64,000 bases of DNA from Silene latifolia (Eukaryota > Streptophyta > Magnoliopsida > Caryophyllales > Caryophyllaceae). This document shows positions 46,646-58,794 of the stretch, in pieces (within the stretch, counting starts at the first letter, position 1; every line of letters begins with the position of its first letter). The stretch lies in contig NC_133526.1 in NCBI RefSeq assembly GCF_048544455.1, positions 12,850,001 through 12,914,000 of the forward strand. The letters run 5' to 3'. A model generated the notes under the pieces. That model made no database searches and had not been told where the DNA came from. It worked only from the letters and a program-made list of their open reading frames with translations. The translations under genes and the position numbers were made by a program.

Positions 46646-46889
46646 CTGCAAGTAACATATCTGCAGCCAGATTTACGTTGAACAAAGAACCTACAATTAG
46701 GACATCTTTTCAAATTCTCTTCCTTTGCTGCATTCATAAACACAACTTCCTCACGCTTACATTTCTCAAGATGATTTGTTTCCCATTTTACCCCACAATC
46801 AAAGCAAAAGACCCCTTTACACCGAGGGCAATCTTGTCTTCCTCCACCCTTACATTCATCAATAACCACCTCAGAGCAGCCTTCATAAT
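46646..46889 (-). pseudogene. RBR E3 ubiquitin ligase, 3' fragment
   Basis: Reading leftwards from the gypsy insertion: an IBR part (CPRCKGVFCFDCGVKW, then H and C) and the first half of RING2 (LKRCPNCRFFVQRKSGC, then YVTC), ending at a GT donor (TTGCAG|GTTTTT at 46646/46645). RBR ligases pass ubiquitin from E2 through a RING2 cysteine. The following exon with the rest of RING2 was not found to the left. The N-terminal RING1 half lies beyond the retrotransposon at 58795-59164, on the same strand. Confidence 0.88.
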
Positions 46890-47467
46890 TGTTCCGGGTG
46901 TAATTCCGGAGCAGGAGTTATGACCACTTAAGCTTGTAGAATGACGTCGTTTTGCTTGTCTCTTCCTTTCGCTCTCTCCTGTAAGAATGAACAAACGAGG
47001 CTCGGCAGTGCAGAGCGTCTTTCACTTCGACGCTCAAGTCGATGAAACTTAAAGAGATAAGTTGTGTGTTAACTTGGCAAAGTATATTGTAGAGAGATAA
47101 GGGAGTTTATACCAGATTTTCGGTTAGTTTTGGGATCGTTTTCTCAATGAGAGAAGTGGAGTATTTATGGCTTTCACCTTTTGTCGTGTGGCCAGGTGGC
47201 CAAGTGGGCTGCGGTGGAAAGACTATCTTACCCTCGGCCGAGGGACCCATGTGCCGGGCGGCGGGCCTGGTTGACTCCATCCGAGGGAATTTGGATGTGA
47301 GTACGCGGATATGCCTCTCGGCCCGGCTAATTGCGAGGCCGAGACCCAGTGAACCGGGCCGACGAGCTATGTCGGTTAAGGCTGTTAATATGTTGACTTG
47401 CTGTCTTTTATCTTTGACCTTGCTCGATGTGTTGACTCGGTCGTGTGGTGCGAAATATGCCCCATCA
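46890..47467 (-). repeat. 3' LTR of gypsy element 2
   Basis: 578 bp, TGTTCCGGGTG...CCCCATCA. It lacks the tandem duplication seen in element 1 but is otherwise related to those LTRs. Confidence 0.92.
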
Positions 47468-47864
47468 ATTTGCCCCAGCGTAGTCTATGCCGTGGTATGG
47501 ACCTTCGATGAGTGTTGAGCGTATTACTGCGCATATCGATCTTACGCCTCGGCTTGGTTACTGTTCGGTCGTACCATATCCCCCTCCACATGGTTGTGTA
47601 ATGGACATCCAATGTGGAAAAGAAAATGTCTTTGGCGAGACCAAGGTTGAGAGTGCCGTTTGTTTTTGATTGCCCCGTGCGTCTTTGCCAAGCTTGGTTG
47701 ATCACCGGCCGTTAACAAGTAGATACCATGGAGCGTGTCGAAGAAGATTTGTTACTGTATGTCGATTGACATTCCGTGGCTGCATGCTTGACACGTGGCT
47801 TGGTGTTGATTGGTGGACGCTTCATGGGCTTTGCTCTGATTGGTCCACTGAATTGGCTTTGCTC

Positions 47865-47872
47865 TATAAATA
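47865..47872 (+). promoter_or_regulatory. TATA box of antisense ORF, element 2
   Basis: TATAAATA, 186 bp before ATG 48051, in the same setting as 5527-5534 of element 1. Confidence 0.6.
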
Positions 47873-48050
47873 GAGCAGTTAGCCCCTCATTTTGACCATC
47901 AAACATCATTTTCTTCAAAAATTTTCTCTCTCTAGTTTTTCGAAGAGCTTTCTTTCTCTAACTTTCGAAGCGTTACTCGGCGTAACACTTTCTTCCAAGG
48001 TAAACAAACAAATTTTTCCAACTTTTATTTGTTAAGTATTTATTGTCACC

Positions 48051-50513
48051 ATGTCTTCTGCTGATGCTCAACCCAGTACCTCTGCGCCGGGGGGCGAACC
48101 GTCGCGTCCTGATGAACATGAGCCACTGGTTGTCACCCCGATAGGGTTCGTGGGGCGCTTGTCGCCTTCTCCTGAAGTTGATGAGAAATATTTGGAGGGT
48201 TTCGATGATGATGATGATGAAGAGACCCAATCCGACTCAGAGAGGCCGCGTTATTCGTGGCACGGCGAAGCCTGCTCGATCAATCCTGATCGTGTTTGGA
48301 CGAATAAGTTCGCTAGTTGTTCCGGTCCTGATATTTTTGAAGACCATTACTCCTTCGGTAGGGGATATAGAATTGTTGTCCCTGAGGGTGATCAGGTAGT
48401 CTGTTGCCCTCCCGAAGGCTGTATCGGGGTGTACATCAGACATCTGGAGTATGGGCTCCGATTTCCTCTTAATGAACACGTCGCCGCCATAATTAAAGCT
48501 ATGAACGTCGCCGTGGCACAACTGCATCCGTTGGCCATTAGGACTATTATTGGCTTCGTGTGGCTTTGTCTCTTTAAAGGGGAGGCCCCACGGTTAACCT
48601 GTTCCGCCGCTTCATCATCTTGGCGAGACTACCCTAGGTGGCACGGGGTGGTACGGCGTGCGACGGAGCGGGTTACGTGACCGTCTCTAAGTGACCTCTT
48701 GCGAAGGACCGGAAGGGGCGGTGGGTATATGTTGAGGTGCGGAGGACTATCCACTTTGCCCGGTCCTTCCGGCCGCGTCAACTTGCGGTGTGAGAGTCAG
48801 GGGGAGCATGATAGATATGTCTCCCGGAATAAGCTTAAGATGGATGGCAAGAAGGTCTATCTTAAGGAGGACGAAGAGCGGGCAATGAGCCTGTTCGAGG
48901 CTGAGAAGGATGGCACGCCGAAGGGATGGATGCTCCCGACGCAGATCGTCCTTCAAGACGAGCCGCTTTGCCACGTCGGCCTCATACTGGCCCTCGGCCA
49001 GGGTGAGTGGGGTCGGTGTGAGGCCCACTTTTGCTTTTTATGCTTCATGTTGCCCCGGTTTACTTCTTTTACTTAACTCTTGCTTTGTTTCTTGCAGATC
49101 GATTTGGCCGTGATCTCCCCGTCTCTATTCTAAAAAGTTGGGACTCGACCGGGCGGGAGAGTTGTTGAGCCGCATCCGAAGGCCGCGCCACGTGATCGCG
49201 ACCGGACCCGCACGAGCTTATAGAGCGGCGATGAAGGCAATGGATGTGGCGGCTCGAGCGGAGATCGGCGGTAACGTCGTGCCGCGGAGACCAAAAACAA
49301 CGTCTGCGGCGGCTACGACGCCAACTTCTATTCAATCTTCAATCCCCGCGATCAAAAGGAGCGGTGGTCGTCAATGTTGAAGAGGACGTCACGATTGGGT
49401 GTCCTCCTCCTTCAAATAAGAGGAAGGAAACAACGCACCTCTTCTGGCATTCTGCGAGGGGAAGAAGGGGTCACCCAGGCCCTCTGTCCAAGAAGGCCAG
49501 AACTGGTACGGATCTAACCCACGGCTCGGATTTAGCAGGTTCTTTAGGCGTTCCTGATGACAGGCTCTCTGACATGTCAATGAATGTTGACATAGATGCT
49601 TTGTATGGGTTTTTTGTAGATAAGTCGTCGCCGGCTGTCGTTCTCACTGAACGGCAATTGGAAAAGCAGCCTGTGCAGACGAGCGATCAGAATGTCACCG
49701 TCGACTCCTCATCCCAGAAGGTTTCCCCCGCTCAGCTTAGGGCGGAAGGCATAAGGTTGTCCAAGAAGCTGGTGAAGTGGACTGAACTAGCCGGCGCTCA
49801 TATTATGGAGCAAGAAAAGGTCATGGCTCGAGCTGCCCCTGCGCTTGAACGGCTTAGGCTCGAGCTTGCCGCCGCTAAGAAGGAGGTCGAGAGGTCGAAG
49901 GAGGACTTCCAGGCCGCCATGGAGGATTTCCTCGCTGAGCGAAAGCTTAGGGAGGACGCTGAGAAGGCGGTCCTGGCCGAGAGAGCTAAGGTTGAGTCCG
50001 CCTTGGCGATCTTCGCTAAGGCTGCGGGAGGAGAAAGACAAATTTGAGGGCGGCTATAAGGCCGCGGTTGAGCAGAAGGAGAGATGGAAGACTCTGCATT
50101 CGGCTGAGGCGAAGGAGCATAAGAACACCAAGGCTATCCTTGCTCAGAGGGAGAAGGACATTGAGACGCTGAATACCGTCATCATCCCTTACATGTGTGC
50201 CCAGTACCGGGACCAAGCTGAAGATGCTACTAGGGATGCGATCAAAGAGCTCCTTCCAGAATGCAACTTCCCGTGGCAAGATTTTGACCGGCTTCTGGAT
50301 GAGAAGGCCGCTGCTGCGGAGGCCAAGGCTGCGGATGAGGCGAAGGCGGCGAAGGCCGCTCAGGAGGCTGCGGAGAAGGCGGCCCGGGATGCTAAGGTGA
50401 AGGAGGCCAGGGAGGAGACTGAGAGGGAAAAGGCAAGTGAAGCTGCCAAGCTTTCCTCTGGGCCGCCCACCGTTGGTGATGCTTGCTCTGCTGCGGTGGC
50501 GAGCAAAGAATAA
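48051..50513 (+). pseudogene. Antisense ORF of element 2 (gypsy-type PF04195-like)
   Basis: It starts MSSADAQPSTSAPGGEPSRP, has an acidic Asp run, then the conserved block GYRIVVPEGDQVVCCPPEGC with VYIRHLEYGLRFPLNEHVAA and AVAQLHPLAIRTIIGFVW. A second segment has LRCESQGEHDRYVSRNKLKM and LQDEPLCHVGLI. An intron with donor CAGG|GTGAGT (49003) and acceptor TTGCAG (49097) follows. After it come a basic linker and a long Glu/Lys/Ala coiled coil ending AVASKE at 50513. Frameshifts occur near 48590-48780 and 49130-49370 and near 50030. The same plan as 5715-8346 shows that this is a real family-wide gene of the element. Function unknown; the coiled coil suggests it self-associates. Confidence 0.75.
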
Positions 50514-51452
50514 GCATAGGGAGACGGGCGGTCGTCACCAGATTCACCCGACCCTTCTGACAGCTTTAGCTGTTCGGGGGCCAACTATTGAACCTTTCCT
50601 CCCTGCCATCCTTTTGGCGCTTCAAGTCTTAATGTTTGTAACCTTTTGTTGTACCTTCTTTTTTTTGATAAACTTTGGTAAGTTGTGTTTAGGCTATCCC
50701 TATGGGGACGGCCGTCGACTTTGTTTTGCCCCACCTGTAAACATTTTTAATAAAGTTTGTCTATTTGCCTTCGGCTTGGCCGAGGCTTTGATCTCATTCT
50801 CATTTGAGTTGTCTTCTTACGTTTTTAACATATTGAGCGCTTTTTCGTTTTTACCTTCGGCCTGGCCGAGGCAGTTAGATTGCGTATCTCAACTGTACTT
50901 AAACGTTTTTAAACATGTTGGCATGTCGGTCGCTTCCTCCTCCACTCCCGGTCTTAGCCGAGGCGGTCGATTGCGCTTCCCAATCTATTTGTGAACATGT
51001 TAGCGTATCGGTCGTTTCCCCGTCACTCCCGGCTTTGGCCGAGGCAATCGAGGTTACGGCTCGACAGCGTTCGTATCTATAGACATATTGATCGCTTCCT
51101 CTGCCACTCCCGGATTGGCCGGGGCAGTCAGATTTGCGTTCTCAACTGTACTCATACGTTCTTAAGCATGTTGGTCGCTTTCGCGAGTATCAACTGCATT
51201 TGTAGTGACTGCCCGGCTGGCGTCTACTAAGCATGTTGGTCGCTTTCGCGAGTATCAGCTGTCATTGTGGTGATTGCTCGGCTTTGGCCGTGGCGTCTAC
51301 CTTGGTACGACTACGGAGGGGACTCTTCATTTTGATGGAAAACTAAGATCACTCTTCATTAGAAATAATCACGCGTTGGGGTGCCCACAACAGTCTCGGA
51401 CACCTCCGCCGCTATATGAAGTATTTTCTAAGGTTGTCTGTGTTCCAGTGGC
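50514..51452. other. Region between antisense ORF and pol end, element 2
   Basis: Non-coding. Irregular repeats of about 90-130 bp carry TTGGCCGAGGC and a following CGTTTTTAAACATGTTGG-type phrase (50760-51260). It corresponds in place to the 168-bp array of element 1. Confidence 0.65.
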
Positions 51453-52401
51453 TTATAGAGGCACTCCCTCCATGTCTGCCAGCCGGTATGTCCCCGGCCT
51501 CATTTCTTCAACCACTTTGTAGGGTCCTTCCCAGTTGGCCGTCATTTTACCATGGATGTTTCCTTTGTTTGTTGCGGCCGACTTTCTTAGGACTAGATCT
51601 CCTACTCTTAAGTCCCTTTTGTGGACCCTACGGTTGTATGCTCTTCTCATTCGGTTTTGATATACTGCCAAGTTGAGCCGTGCCGTATCTCGACTTTCTT
51701 CGACCAGGTCTTGGGAGGCTCTCAGGCCTTCCTCATTTTCGACTGGGTCAAAGGTTTGCGTTCTAAATGTCGGCACCGCTGCTTCAATTGGCAGGACGAC
51801 TTCAGACCCATAGACTAGGTGGAATGGACTGTACCCTATTGCTTCTTTTTCCGTGGTTCGAAGTGACCACAGGACGCCGGGTAGTTCATCAGCCCATCTT
51901 CCCTTTAGATCTGCAACCTTCTTTTTCAAACCGTTCAATATTGTTTTATTAGCCGCTCCGCCTCCTTTGCCGTTGCTACGAGGGTGGCGAGACGGAGGAG
52001 TATGCGAATTTGATACCGAGCTCTTCCAGCCAGTTCATCACCATGTCACTCCAAAACTCTCGGCCGTGGTCAAATACCATGACTTGGGGTAACCCAAAAC
52101 GAGTTATGATGTTCTCTCAAATCACCTTTCTTACGGCCGCCGTGGTCTTGGCAGGTACCGCGACCGCCTCGACCCATTTGGTGAAGTAGTCAACGACGAC
52201 GATCAGGTACTTCCTTCCTCCGGAGGCCGTTGGAAATGGTCCTAGTAAATCCATCCCCCATTGTGCAAATGGTAGGGGACTAAGTACCGGTTGCAGGTCT
52301 CGGGAAGGTGCATGTATTACCGGAGCATACATCTGACAATTCTTGCACTTCTTGGTTTTGGCCCTGGAATCTTTCAGCATGGTAGGCCAGAAGTAGCCGA
52401 C
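51453..52401 (-). pseudogene. Integrase core and C-terminus, element 2
   Basis: The core includes CKNCQMYAPVIH (end of the zinc finger), QWGMDLLGPFPTASGG (first catalytic D) and VVVDYFTKWVEAV, then VFDHGREFWSDM (second D, about 52070). Frame breaks near 51940-52120 destroy the region of the catalytic E. The C-terminal part (51453-51938) includes LPGVLWSLRTTEKEAIGYSP and VLRKSAATNKGNIHGKMTAN. A TGA at 52399-52401 separates it from RNase H, where relatives would have Arg. It inserts element DNA into the genome; this copy is dead. Confidence 0.85.
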
Positions 52402-53322
52402 TCAGAGAGCTTTGTGGGCCAGCGTTCTCGCTCCCATGTGATGTCCACATACGCCTTCGTGAATCTCTGTCAGTATGAGCTCCGCGTCGGCTGGGCCGAA
52501 ACATTTCAAGAGTGGTCTTATTACGGACCTTCTGTACAATTCTCCTTCAAATACCAAGTACCTTGCGGCGATCCTTCTTATCTTCTGAGAGAGACTGCGG
52601 TCCTCCGGTAACTCTTTTGTCAGTTTATATTTCATTATCGGAGTCATCCACGTCGTCTCGGCTTCGATGTCGCCCACCATGCCGACGGTCTCAGTGATGC
52701 TTTTAGCATTCCGATGTCCACCAAAGACGGTTCGACCGACATTCTTGATGCTTGAATTGACAAGTTTTGAGAGAGCGTCGGCTCGGTTGTTCTCGGACCT
52801 GGGGATGCACTGTATTTGGAAAGATTTCAATTTTGCGGTGTCAACTTTTACCCTTTCCAGGTACCTTACCATCCCATCGTCTCGAGCCTCGTACTCTTCT
52901 CTGATTTGATTAGTTACTAAGAGCGAGTTTGTCTTCAACACAATGTGTTCCGCCCCGGCAGCTCTAGCTAACTCGACTCCAGTTATCACCGCCTCATATT
53001 CAGATTCGTTATTTGAGGCCGAGAAGGTAAACTTCAAGGCGTACTCAAACTCGTCTCCGTTAGGGCTGGTGATACGGATGCCGGCTCCTGAGCTGTTCGC
53101 CGTGGAGGACCCGTCGGTATACACTTCCCATACGCCGGGATGTGATTCTTCTTGATATGTGCACTTAGCCAGAAAGTTTGCAAGCACTTGCCCCTTTATC
53201 GAAGGCCTCGGCTTGTACTGGATGCCAAAGCCGGAGAGCTCCACTGCCCATTTGATAAGTCTGCCGGATTTTTCGAATTTTTCTAACGCTTTCTCCAATG
53301 GCTGGTCGGTTAAGACCGTCAC
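52402..53322 (-). pseudogene. RNase H and integrase zinc finger, element 2
   Basis: The RNase H domain shows VYTDGSS (D), NNESEYEAVI (E) and the C-terminal NRADALSKL (D), but the third position reads KTNSLLV where TDS is usual, so a catalytic Asp is replaced by Asn. After it come a linker and the start of the H-H-C-C integrase finger (IHEGVCGHHMGARTLAHKAL). RNase H removes RNA from the RNA-DNA hybrid during reverse transcription. The upstream join to RT (53322-53619) is frameshifted. Confidence 0.87.
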
Positions 53323-53618
53323 GGGATGTGCGTCGAAGTAGGGTTTCAGCTTCCTTGCGGCAACGACTACGGCGAGGGTCGCTTTTCGATCGATGGGTAA
53401 TTTCTTTCGGCGGCCAGGCAGTGTATGGCTGATAAAGTAAATTGGGTGTTCTTTGCTTATTTTCTTCCACGATGATTACGACTCGACCGTGGCCGAGGTA
53501 ACTCGCTAAGTATAGATATAGCGTCTCCCCAGGCGTCGGCACAGACGGGTCGGAAGTGTTAGAAGGTGGGCTTTCAGCTACTTGAAAGCCGTGCTCTGTT
53601 CCTCCCCCACTAAAGTCT

Positions 53619-54475
53619 TTATTCCCTTTCAAAGACTTTAAAGAAAGGAGTGCTCTTGTCGGCCGACCGAGAGATGAAGCGGGCGAGGGCCGCCATCCTT
53701 TCGGTCAGCATCATAACCTCTTTTCGATTCCTCGGCTCCGGTAGGTCCGGTATTGCTTGGACTTTCTCTGGATTGGCATCAATTCTCCTGGTGCTTTGAC
53801 AAGCACGCCGAGAAACTTGCCGGCCCGACACTCGGTTGCATTTAATTGGGTTAAGCTTCATCTTATACTTCCTTAGTGAACAAAATGTTTCGCTCAAATC
53901 GGCCAAGTGCTCGCTGTCAGACTTGCTTTTTACAATAGCATCGTCGACATAAGCCTCGATGTTTCGCCCTTTTTGATCTTGAAACACTTTGTCCACCAGC
54001 CTAGTGTAAGTTGCGCCAATGTTCTTCAAACCGAACGGCATCATTTTATACATGTATGTGCGTTCCGGTGATGAATGCGCACTTAGGCATGTCTTCTTCG
54101 GCCATAAACACCGATGATACCACGAGAAGGCGTCTAGCAGGCTTAGCATGGTGTAGCCTGCCGTTGCGTCAATTAAACTATCTATTCTAGGCAAGGGATA
54201 ACAATCTTTAGGGCACGCTTTATTAAGATTGGTAAAATCAACACACATCCTCCACGCCCCTGACGATTTCCTCACCATTACAACATCGGCTAGCCACTCA
54301 GGGTAAGTACAAGGCATGATAAAGCCCGCCGCTAATAGTTTGTCTATTTCAGCTTTCATGGCCTCATCCTTCTCGGCCGAGGAGTTCCTCATCTTCTGCT
54401 TGACAGGGCGAGCGGTGGAGAGTACGTTCAGCTTGTGAACGATCACCTCCCGGCTCACGCCTGGCATCTCGGCGG
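53619..54475 (-). pseudogene. Reverse transcriptase, element 2
   Basis: Conserved gypsy RT blocks: MPGVSREVIVHKLNV, EWLADVVMVRKSSGAWRMCV, YPLPRIDSLID, MMPFGLKNIGATYTRLVDKV and the catalytic IEAYVDDAIVKSKS (Y-V-D-D). A local frame change after LSLLDAFS replaces the usual GYHQI block, and a second affects the region after LNPIKC. The 5' end is cut at 54480 by a solo LTR; the preceding residues are encoded at 55863 onward. Confidence 0.9.
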
Positions 54476-54480
54476 CTGAG

Positions 54481-55857
54481 TGTAACACCCCCATACTCTA
54501 AGTGCATTACCAGGACCACCCAGGTATAAGGATGTTACCATCTCTGTTACCCGAGGCAATGATAATCATAAGACAATAAAGAAACATATTTAAATAGTAA
54601 ATATAATTTAAGTTATTACATGTCTCAAACCAAAACTGTCAAAGGAATTACAAAGTACTCAAACCGTCTACTGATAAAACTATCAAGCTACTAGACATCG
54701 TCGACACAGCGGAAGACTTCTAACTGCAACGTGATGACTCATCCCGGCTATCCCGTACGCATCATATCATACTCGCTCAATAATCGCTCACCACCCCGAA
54801 TGGATCACCACAGTTTTAAAACATTTAAACGGGGTCGATTACTATTTACACAAGTTATATATCAACAAAGACATCAACCAACACACTCAAGCAATCATAC
54901 ACAATCGGACACTCCACTCCATCTCCGTCACCGACCGTCCACTGGACCACCCTGCCCGAGTGGGGGACCGCAGCCGTTCCACCTAAGCCCCGCTCATCAT
55001 ACCGAGCGATAACCCTGTCCCATTAATGTGCACATCCCCTTCCGTGGCGGGTTCCACGAAGGGCGAAACTAGGGCGTGAAGCCACTCCCGCAAGTGACTC
55101 CACTCAGCCGAGAACGCATCTCGAGAACCACAGACAAACAATCACAATCACAACATCGTCTGAATCAACCAATTATACTAATTACAGCACAACACCACAC
55201 CACATGTAAGTAATACTGAGTAGGGAAACCCTACCTGGAACAGCAACTCAATCAGACGGTCTTAACTTCTGTATCAAAATTCCTCTCCTACGAATCCTCC
55301 TCCTAACATATAATCATGCAATTGCTACCAATCAAGAAACATAACAAAAACCCCCAATCCCAAAATTAGGGTTTAACGAAACTTAACGAAATACTATAAA
55401 ATTGGTATGTGGATCTTACCCTCGACGCAAGGATCACAAAGGTATAAAGAAAGATAAAATCTGACCTTCCAAGCTCCGGGATTTGCCAACAATGCGATTG
55501 ATGCGAAGAACGTAGTTTGTTTTCTCTTTTGAAAGCAATTAGGTTTATAAAAGTGTTTAAAGAAAGTGACGTAAGTAATTATATACCAAATCGCACTATT
55601 AACAAAACCCGACAATTCATCACCCAAACCGGCTACTCGATCGAGTAGGTTGAGGTACTCGATCGAGTGCCGGCTACTCTATCGAGTACCTAAGGCTACT
55701 CGATAGAGTACCCTGCTACTCTATCGAGTACCTAAGGCTACTCGATAGAGTACCATACAAGTCAGAAACTATTTTAAAAAAAACAAAACACCCTTACTCG
55801 ACAGAGTAAGGCCTACTCGATAGAGTACCCAGAGGCTCATAAAACCGTAGTATTACA
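54481..55857 (+). mobile_element. Solo LTR nested in gypsy pol, TSD CTGAG
   Basis: 1377 bp from TGTAACACCCCC to GTATTACA, with the TSD CTGAG at 54476-54480 and 55858-55862. Removing it rejoins the host element's frame (DVFAYSAAEMPGVSRE). It is the best-preserved of three related LTRs here (17501-18844, 19201-20090). A cluster of palindromic ACTCGATCGAGTA / ACTCTATCGAGTA sites fills 55630-55835 near its 3' end. Confidence 0.92.
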
Positions 55858-55883
55858 CTGAGTATGCGAAGACATCTTTGTTC

Positions 55884-56714
55884 TTACTCAGCGGGTCTAG
55901 GAGATCGACTCGAATTTTGGCTCCGAGGCCGACACCGAAGCGATTCACGGTGCGCCCGGGTCAATTTCCACTTCCTCGGTCTCGGCTCCTTCGACCATGC
56001 CGACGTTGGTGTCCATCGATTCGCCCTCTGCGCCGTAAGGATGGGCTCTTCCCTTTCTCCGATTTCTTCGCCACTTTGAGGGATTGCATGTTGCACCCCC
56101 TGGAAGATACTTGGACATTGACTATTTCGTCTCTTTCGTCCTTTGAGACGAGCTTTGCGCTTCCCCCGGTCAGAGACATACATCAATGTCAGGGCCCGGA
56201 TGGACATCACTGCATCGGCCTCGCTCAAAGTGACTCGGCCTATGAGAACATTGTAGGCAGACGAACCATCAATGACCACGAACTCAGATAAAACATTCTT
56301 GGCCGCATCCGCTTGGCCGAACATCACCGGCAGTCTGATTGACCCGAGGGGTACCAGGCCGGCCCCAAAGAAGCTGTATAGCGGGTTAGTGCAGGGGCTC
56401 AGGTCTCCAATCTTCAGACCGAGATTGAGATAGCACTCCCTGAACATGATGTTTGTGTAGGCGCCTGTGTCAATCAGGCACCTTTTGACCAAGTGGTTGG
56501 CTATGTCTAGGTGGACTACAAGCGGGTCGCTGTGCGGGGCAACGACTCCTTCGTAGTACTTCTTTCCGATGGTTATATCGGGGACGGTGGAAGCGGGGAT
56601 CGATGTTTTGGGCACAAAGTTGATGGCTTGGTATAGCTCATTTAGGTGCCGTTTGTGCCCATTAGCTGACCCACCGTTCTCGTTTCCTCCGATGACAACC
56701 TGGATCACTCCCAT
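55884..56714 (-). pseudogene. Retroelement aspartic protease, element 2
   Basis: The frame starts MGVIQVVIGGNENGGSANGH and contains DPLVVHLDIANHLVKR, CLIDTGAYTNIMFRE (D-T-G active site), MFGQADAAKNVLSEFVVIDG and AYNVLIGRVTLSEADAV. It is longer and better preserved than the element 1 copy. It leads into RT after the solo LTR but is frameshifted near 56060-56100. Confidence 0.87.
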
Positions 56715-58150
56715 CCGCTGGAATAGTGATTTTCTATTCGCCCCGTCGGAGCTTGTTTCTGGGCCTCCAGCTACATACTTGCTGAGGGCCCCCTTTCGGA
56801 TCAGCTCCTCGATGGCGTTCCTCAGATGCCGACAGTTGTCGGTCTTATGGCCGGTTTGGCCGTGATAGTCGCAAAACTGGCTAAGGTCGCCGTCCCCCCT
56901 CGCCTTGGGGGGCCTTGCCCATTTCTGCCCTTCATTCTTGCTTAGGGCAAAGACCTCGGCCGGTGATTTGACCAGGGGGGTGAGACTGCTGTACCGCTTC
57001 TAGGTGTATGGTCCCGAACTCCCCCCGGCGCCCGCCGAAATCTGTTTCCTATTAAATCTCTCAGGCCGTGACCGATTCCCGTCACGGCGTCCTTCATCTA
57101 CGTTGTCCCGGCGGCTCCTCCTTTCTGGGTGACCAGCTTCACTGTGGCCTACCCAGGTCTTGTGATAGTCCTCCACCTTTACGGCTCGGTCGGCCATCTT
57201 CCTGGCGGTGTCTAGGTTGAGGTCCTCGCACTTGATCAGCTCGTTTTTGAACTCGCCTTTCGGGAGGCCTTTCATCAGTGGGAAGGCCGCCAGTTCGGTG
57301 TTCAGCTCACGGATCTGCTGAACTTTTGCGTCGAACCTCTTCACATAGCTTCGGAGGGACTCGTCCTCCCCCTGTTGGATAGTCAGTAGTTCCGATGTCT
57401 CCACGGCCCTTCTCTTGTTGCAAGCATACTGGACTATGAAGTTGTCCCTCGGTCGGCATAGCGATATCGAGCCATTAGGTAGCCCCTTGTACCAACTCGG
57501 GCCATCCCATGCGGGTCGTTGGGAAGACTCGGCACCATACCTCATCGTCGCTCCCATACCGACATGTACGACTCGAAAGCCTCGGCATGGTCGGTTGGGT
57601 CGCTATCCCCTTTGTATGATAGGGCGGCAACTTGGTTTAGTCGGCACGAGACTTCGAGGACATAGGCACTGAGGGGCATCGACCACGTGTCGAATGACAC
57701 GCGGCGATCGGCTCCTCGCAACCTTAGTCCGGCTTCTCTCCATCTGGCGGGAAGGGCTTCTTGTTGTCCGACTTTGGAGAGTCGGACTTCTTTCATTTCT
57801 TCGGGGCAGGCCTCGTTGTTGCCGCGGCGACGCTGTCCTCCCGCGAGTGGGGGAAGGACTTTGGTCTGCCACTAGCACCACGGGCTCCGCCGGCGTCCTG
57901 GCATGCCCAGCTCCTTGTATTACTTCGGTCAAGTTGTTCGAAGTAACTTTATGGGCCCTGGTCACCTGTGGAGGCGCTGCCGCCCAATCGTCGTGACGGG
58001 GGTAACCGCGTACCACCCATCAGGTCCAGGAATAGCTTCAATTTGGCCGCATCGACCACATGTCCCATGACAGTGACTTGGCTGGTCGGCAGCGGTGTTT
58101 CTGGCTCTTTTGGCATCCCGTACTTCACCGGCTCAATGACTCGGCCGGTG
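56715..58150 (-). pseudogene. Gag polyprotein, element 2, frameshifted
   Basis: Successive frames give MGHVVDAAKLKLFLDLMGG near 58050, an Arg/Ser-rich stretch (57620-57870), the gag domain (SYKGDSDPTDHAEAFES; WYKGLPNGSI; SLRSYVKRFDAKVQQIRELN; YHKTWVG) at 57000-57650 and a zinc-knuckle region (about 56760-56880). At least three frameshifts separate these. The equivalent in element 1 is at 10241-11846. Confidence 0.82.
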
Positions 58151-58202
58151 GGGGACTGCCCGATCTCAGAATTAGGGAGGTGACTAGCTTTTAGTATCTA
58201 TC

Positions 58203-58219
58203 CCCACAGACGGCGCCAA
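58203..58219 (-). other. Primer binding site, element 2
   Basis: The minus strand reads TTGGCGCCGTCTGTGGG immediately inside the 5' LTR, identical to element 1. Confidence 0.85.
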
Positions 58220-58220
58220 T

Positions 58221-58794
58221 TGTTCCGGGTGTAATTCCGGAGCAGAAGTTATGACCACTTAAGCTTGTAGAATGACGTCGTTTTGCTTGTCTCTTCCTTT
58301 CGCTCTCTCCTGTAAGAATGAACAAATTGAGGGCTCGGCTTGGTACCGAGCGTACTCACTCCGACGCTCAAGTCAGTAAACTTAAAGAGATAAGTTGTGT
58401 GTTAACTTGGCAAAGTATATTGTAGAGAGATAAGGGAGTTTATACCAAATTTTCGGTTAGTTTTTGGGATCGTTTTCTCAATGAGAGAAGTGGAGTATTT
58501 ATAGGCTTTCACCTTTTGTCACGTAGTGGCCAAGTGGCTAGCAGGTGGAAAGATTATCTTACCCTCGGCCGAGGGACCCATGTCGGGCCGGCAGGCCTGG
58601 TTGACTGCATGCCGAGGGGACTGGATGTGAGTACGCGGATATGCCTCTCGGCCGGCTAATTGCCGAGACCGAGACCCAAGTGATAGGCCGACAGGCTATG
58701 TCGGTTAGGCTGTTAATACGTTGACTTGCTGTCTTTTATCTTTGACATTGCTCAATGTGTTGACTCGGTCGTGGGTCACGAGAATATCCCATCA
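58221..58794 (-). repeat. 5' LTR of gypsy element 2
   Basis: 574 bp. It pairs with 46890-47467 but has several substitutions and small indels, for example GGGCTCGGCTTGGTACCGAG here against a shortened version there, and CCCATCA instead of CCCCATCA at the end. Confidence 0.92.

Larger units (their letters stand above)
46890..58794 (-). mobile_element. Tat-type Ty3/gypsy element with full domain set, in an RBR gene
   Basis: 11,905 bp including a nested 1377-bp solo LTR. LTRs at 46890-47467 and 58221-58794, PBS at 58203-58219, minus orientation. Domain order in element direction: gag, protease, RT, RNase H, integrase, antisense ORF, 3' LTR. The flanking 5-mers are ATAAT (46885-46889) and ATAAG (58795-58799), a TSD with one change. 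LTR sequences differ more than those of the 4291-12675 element (for example near 47000 versus 58330), so it is older. All coding parts carry frameshifts or stops. It splits a host RBR gene. Confidence 0.92.

Noticed and set aside
47147-47705. Several ORFs of 60-120 aa in the LTR and leader of element 2
   Set aside because: Non-coding LTR/leader sequence, with no conservation with element 1 at the protein level.
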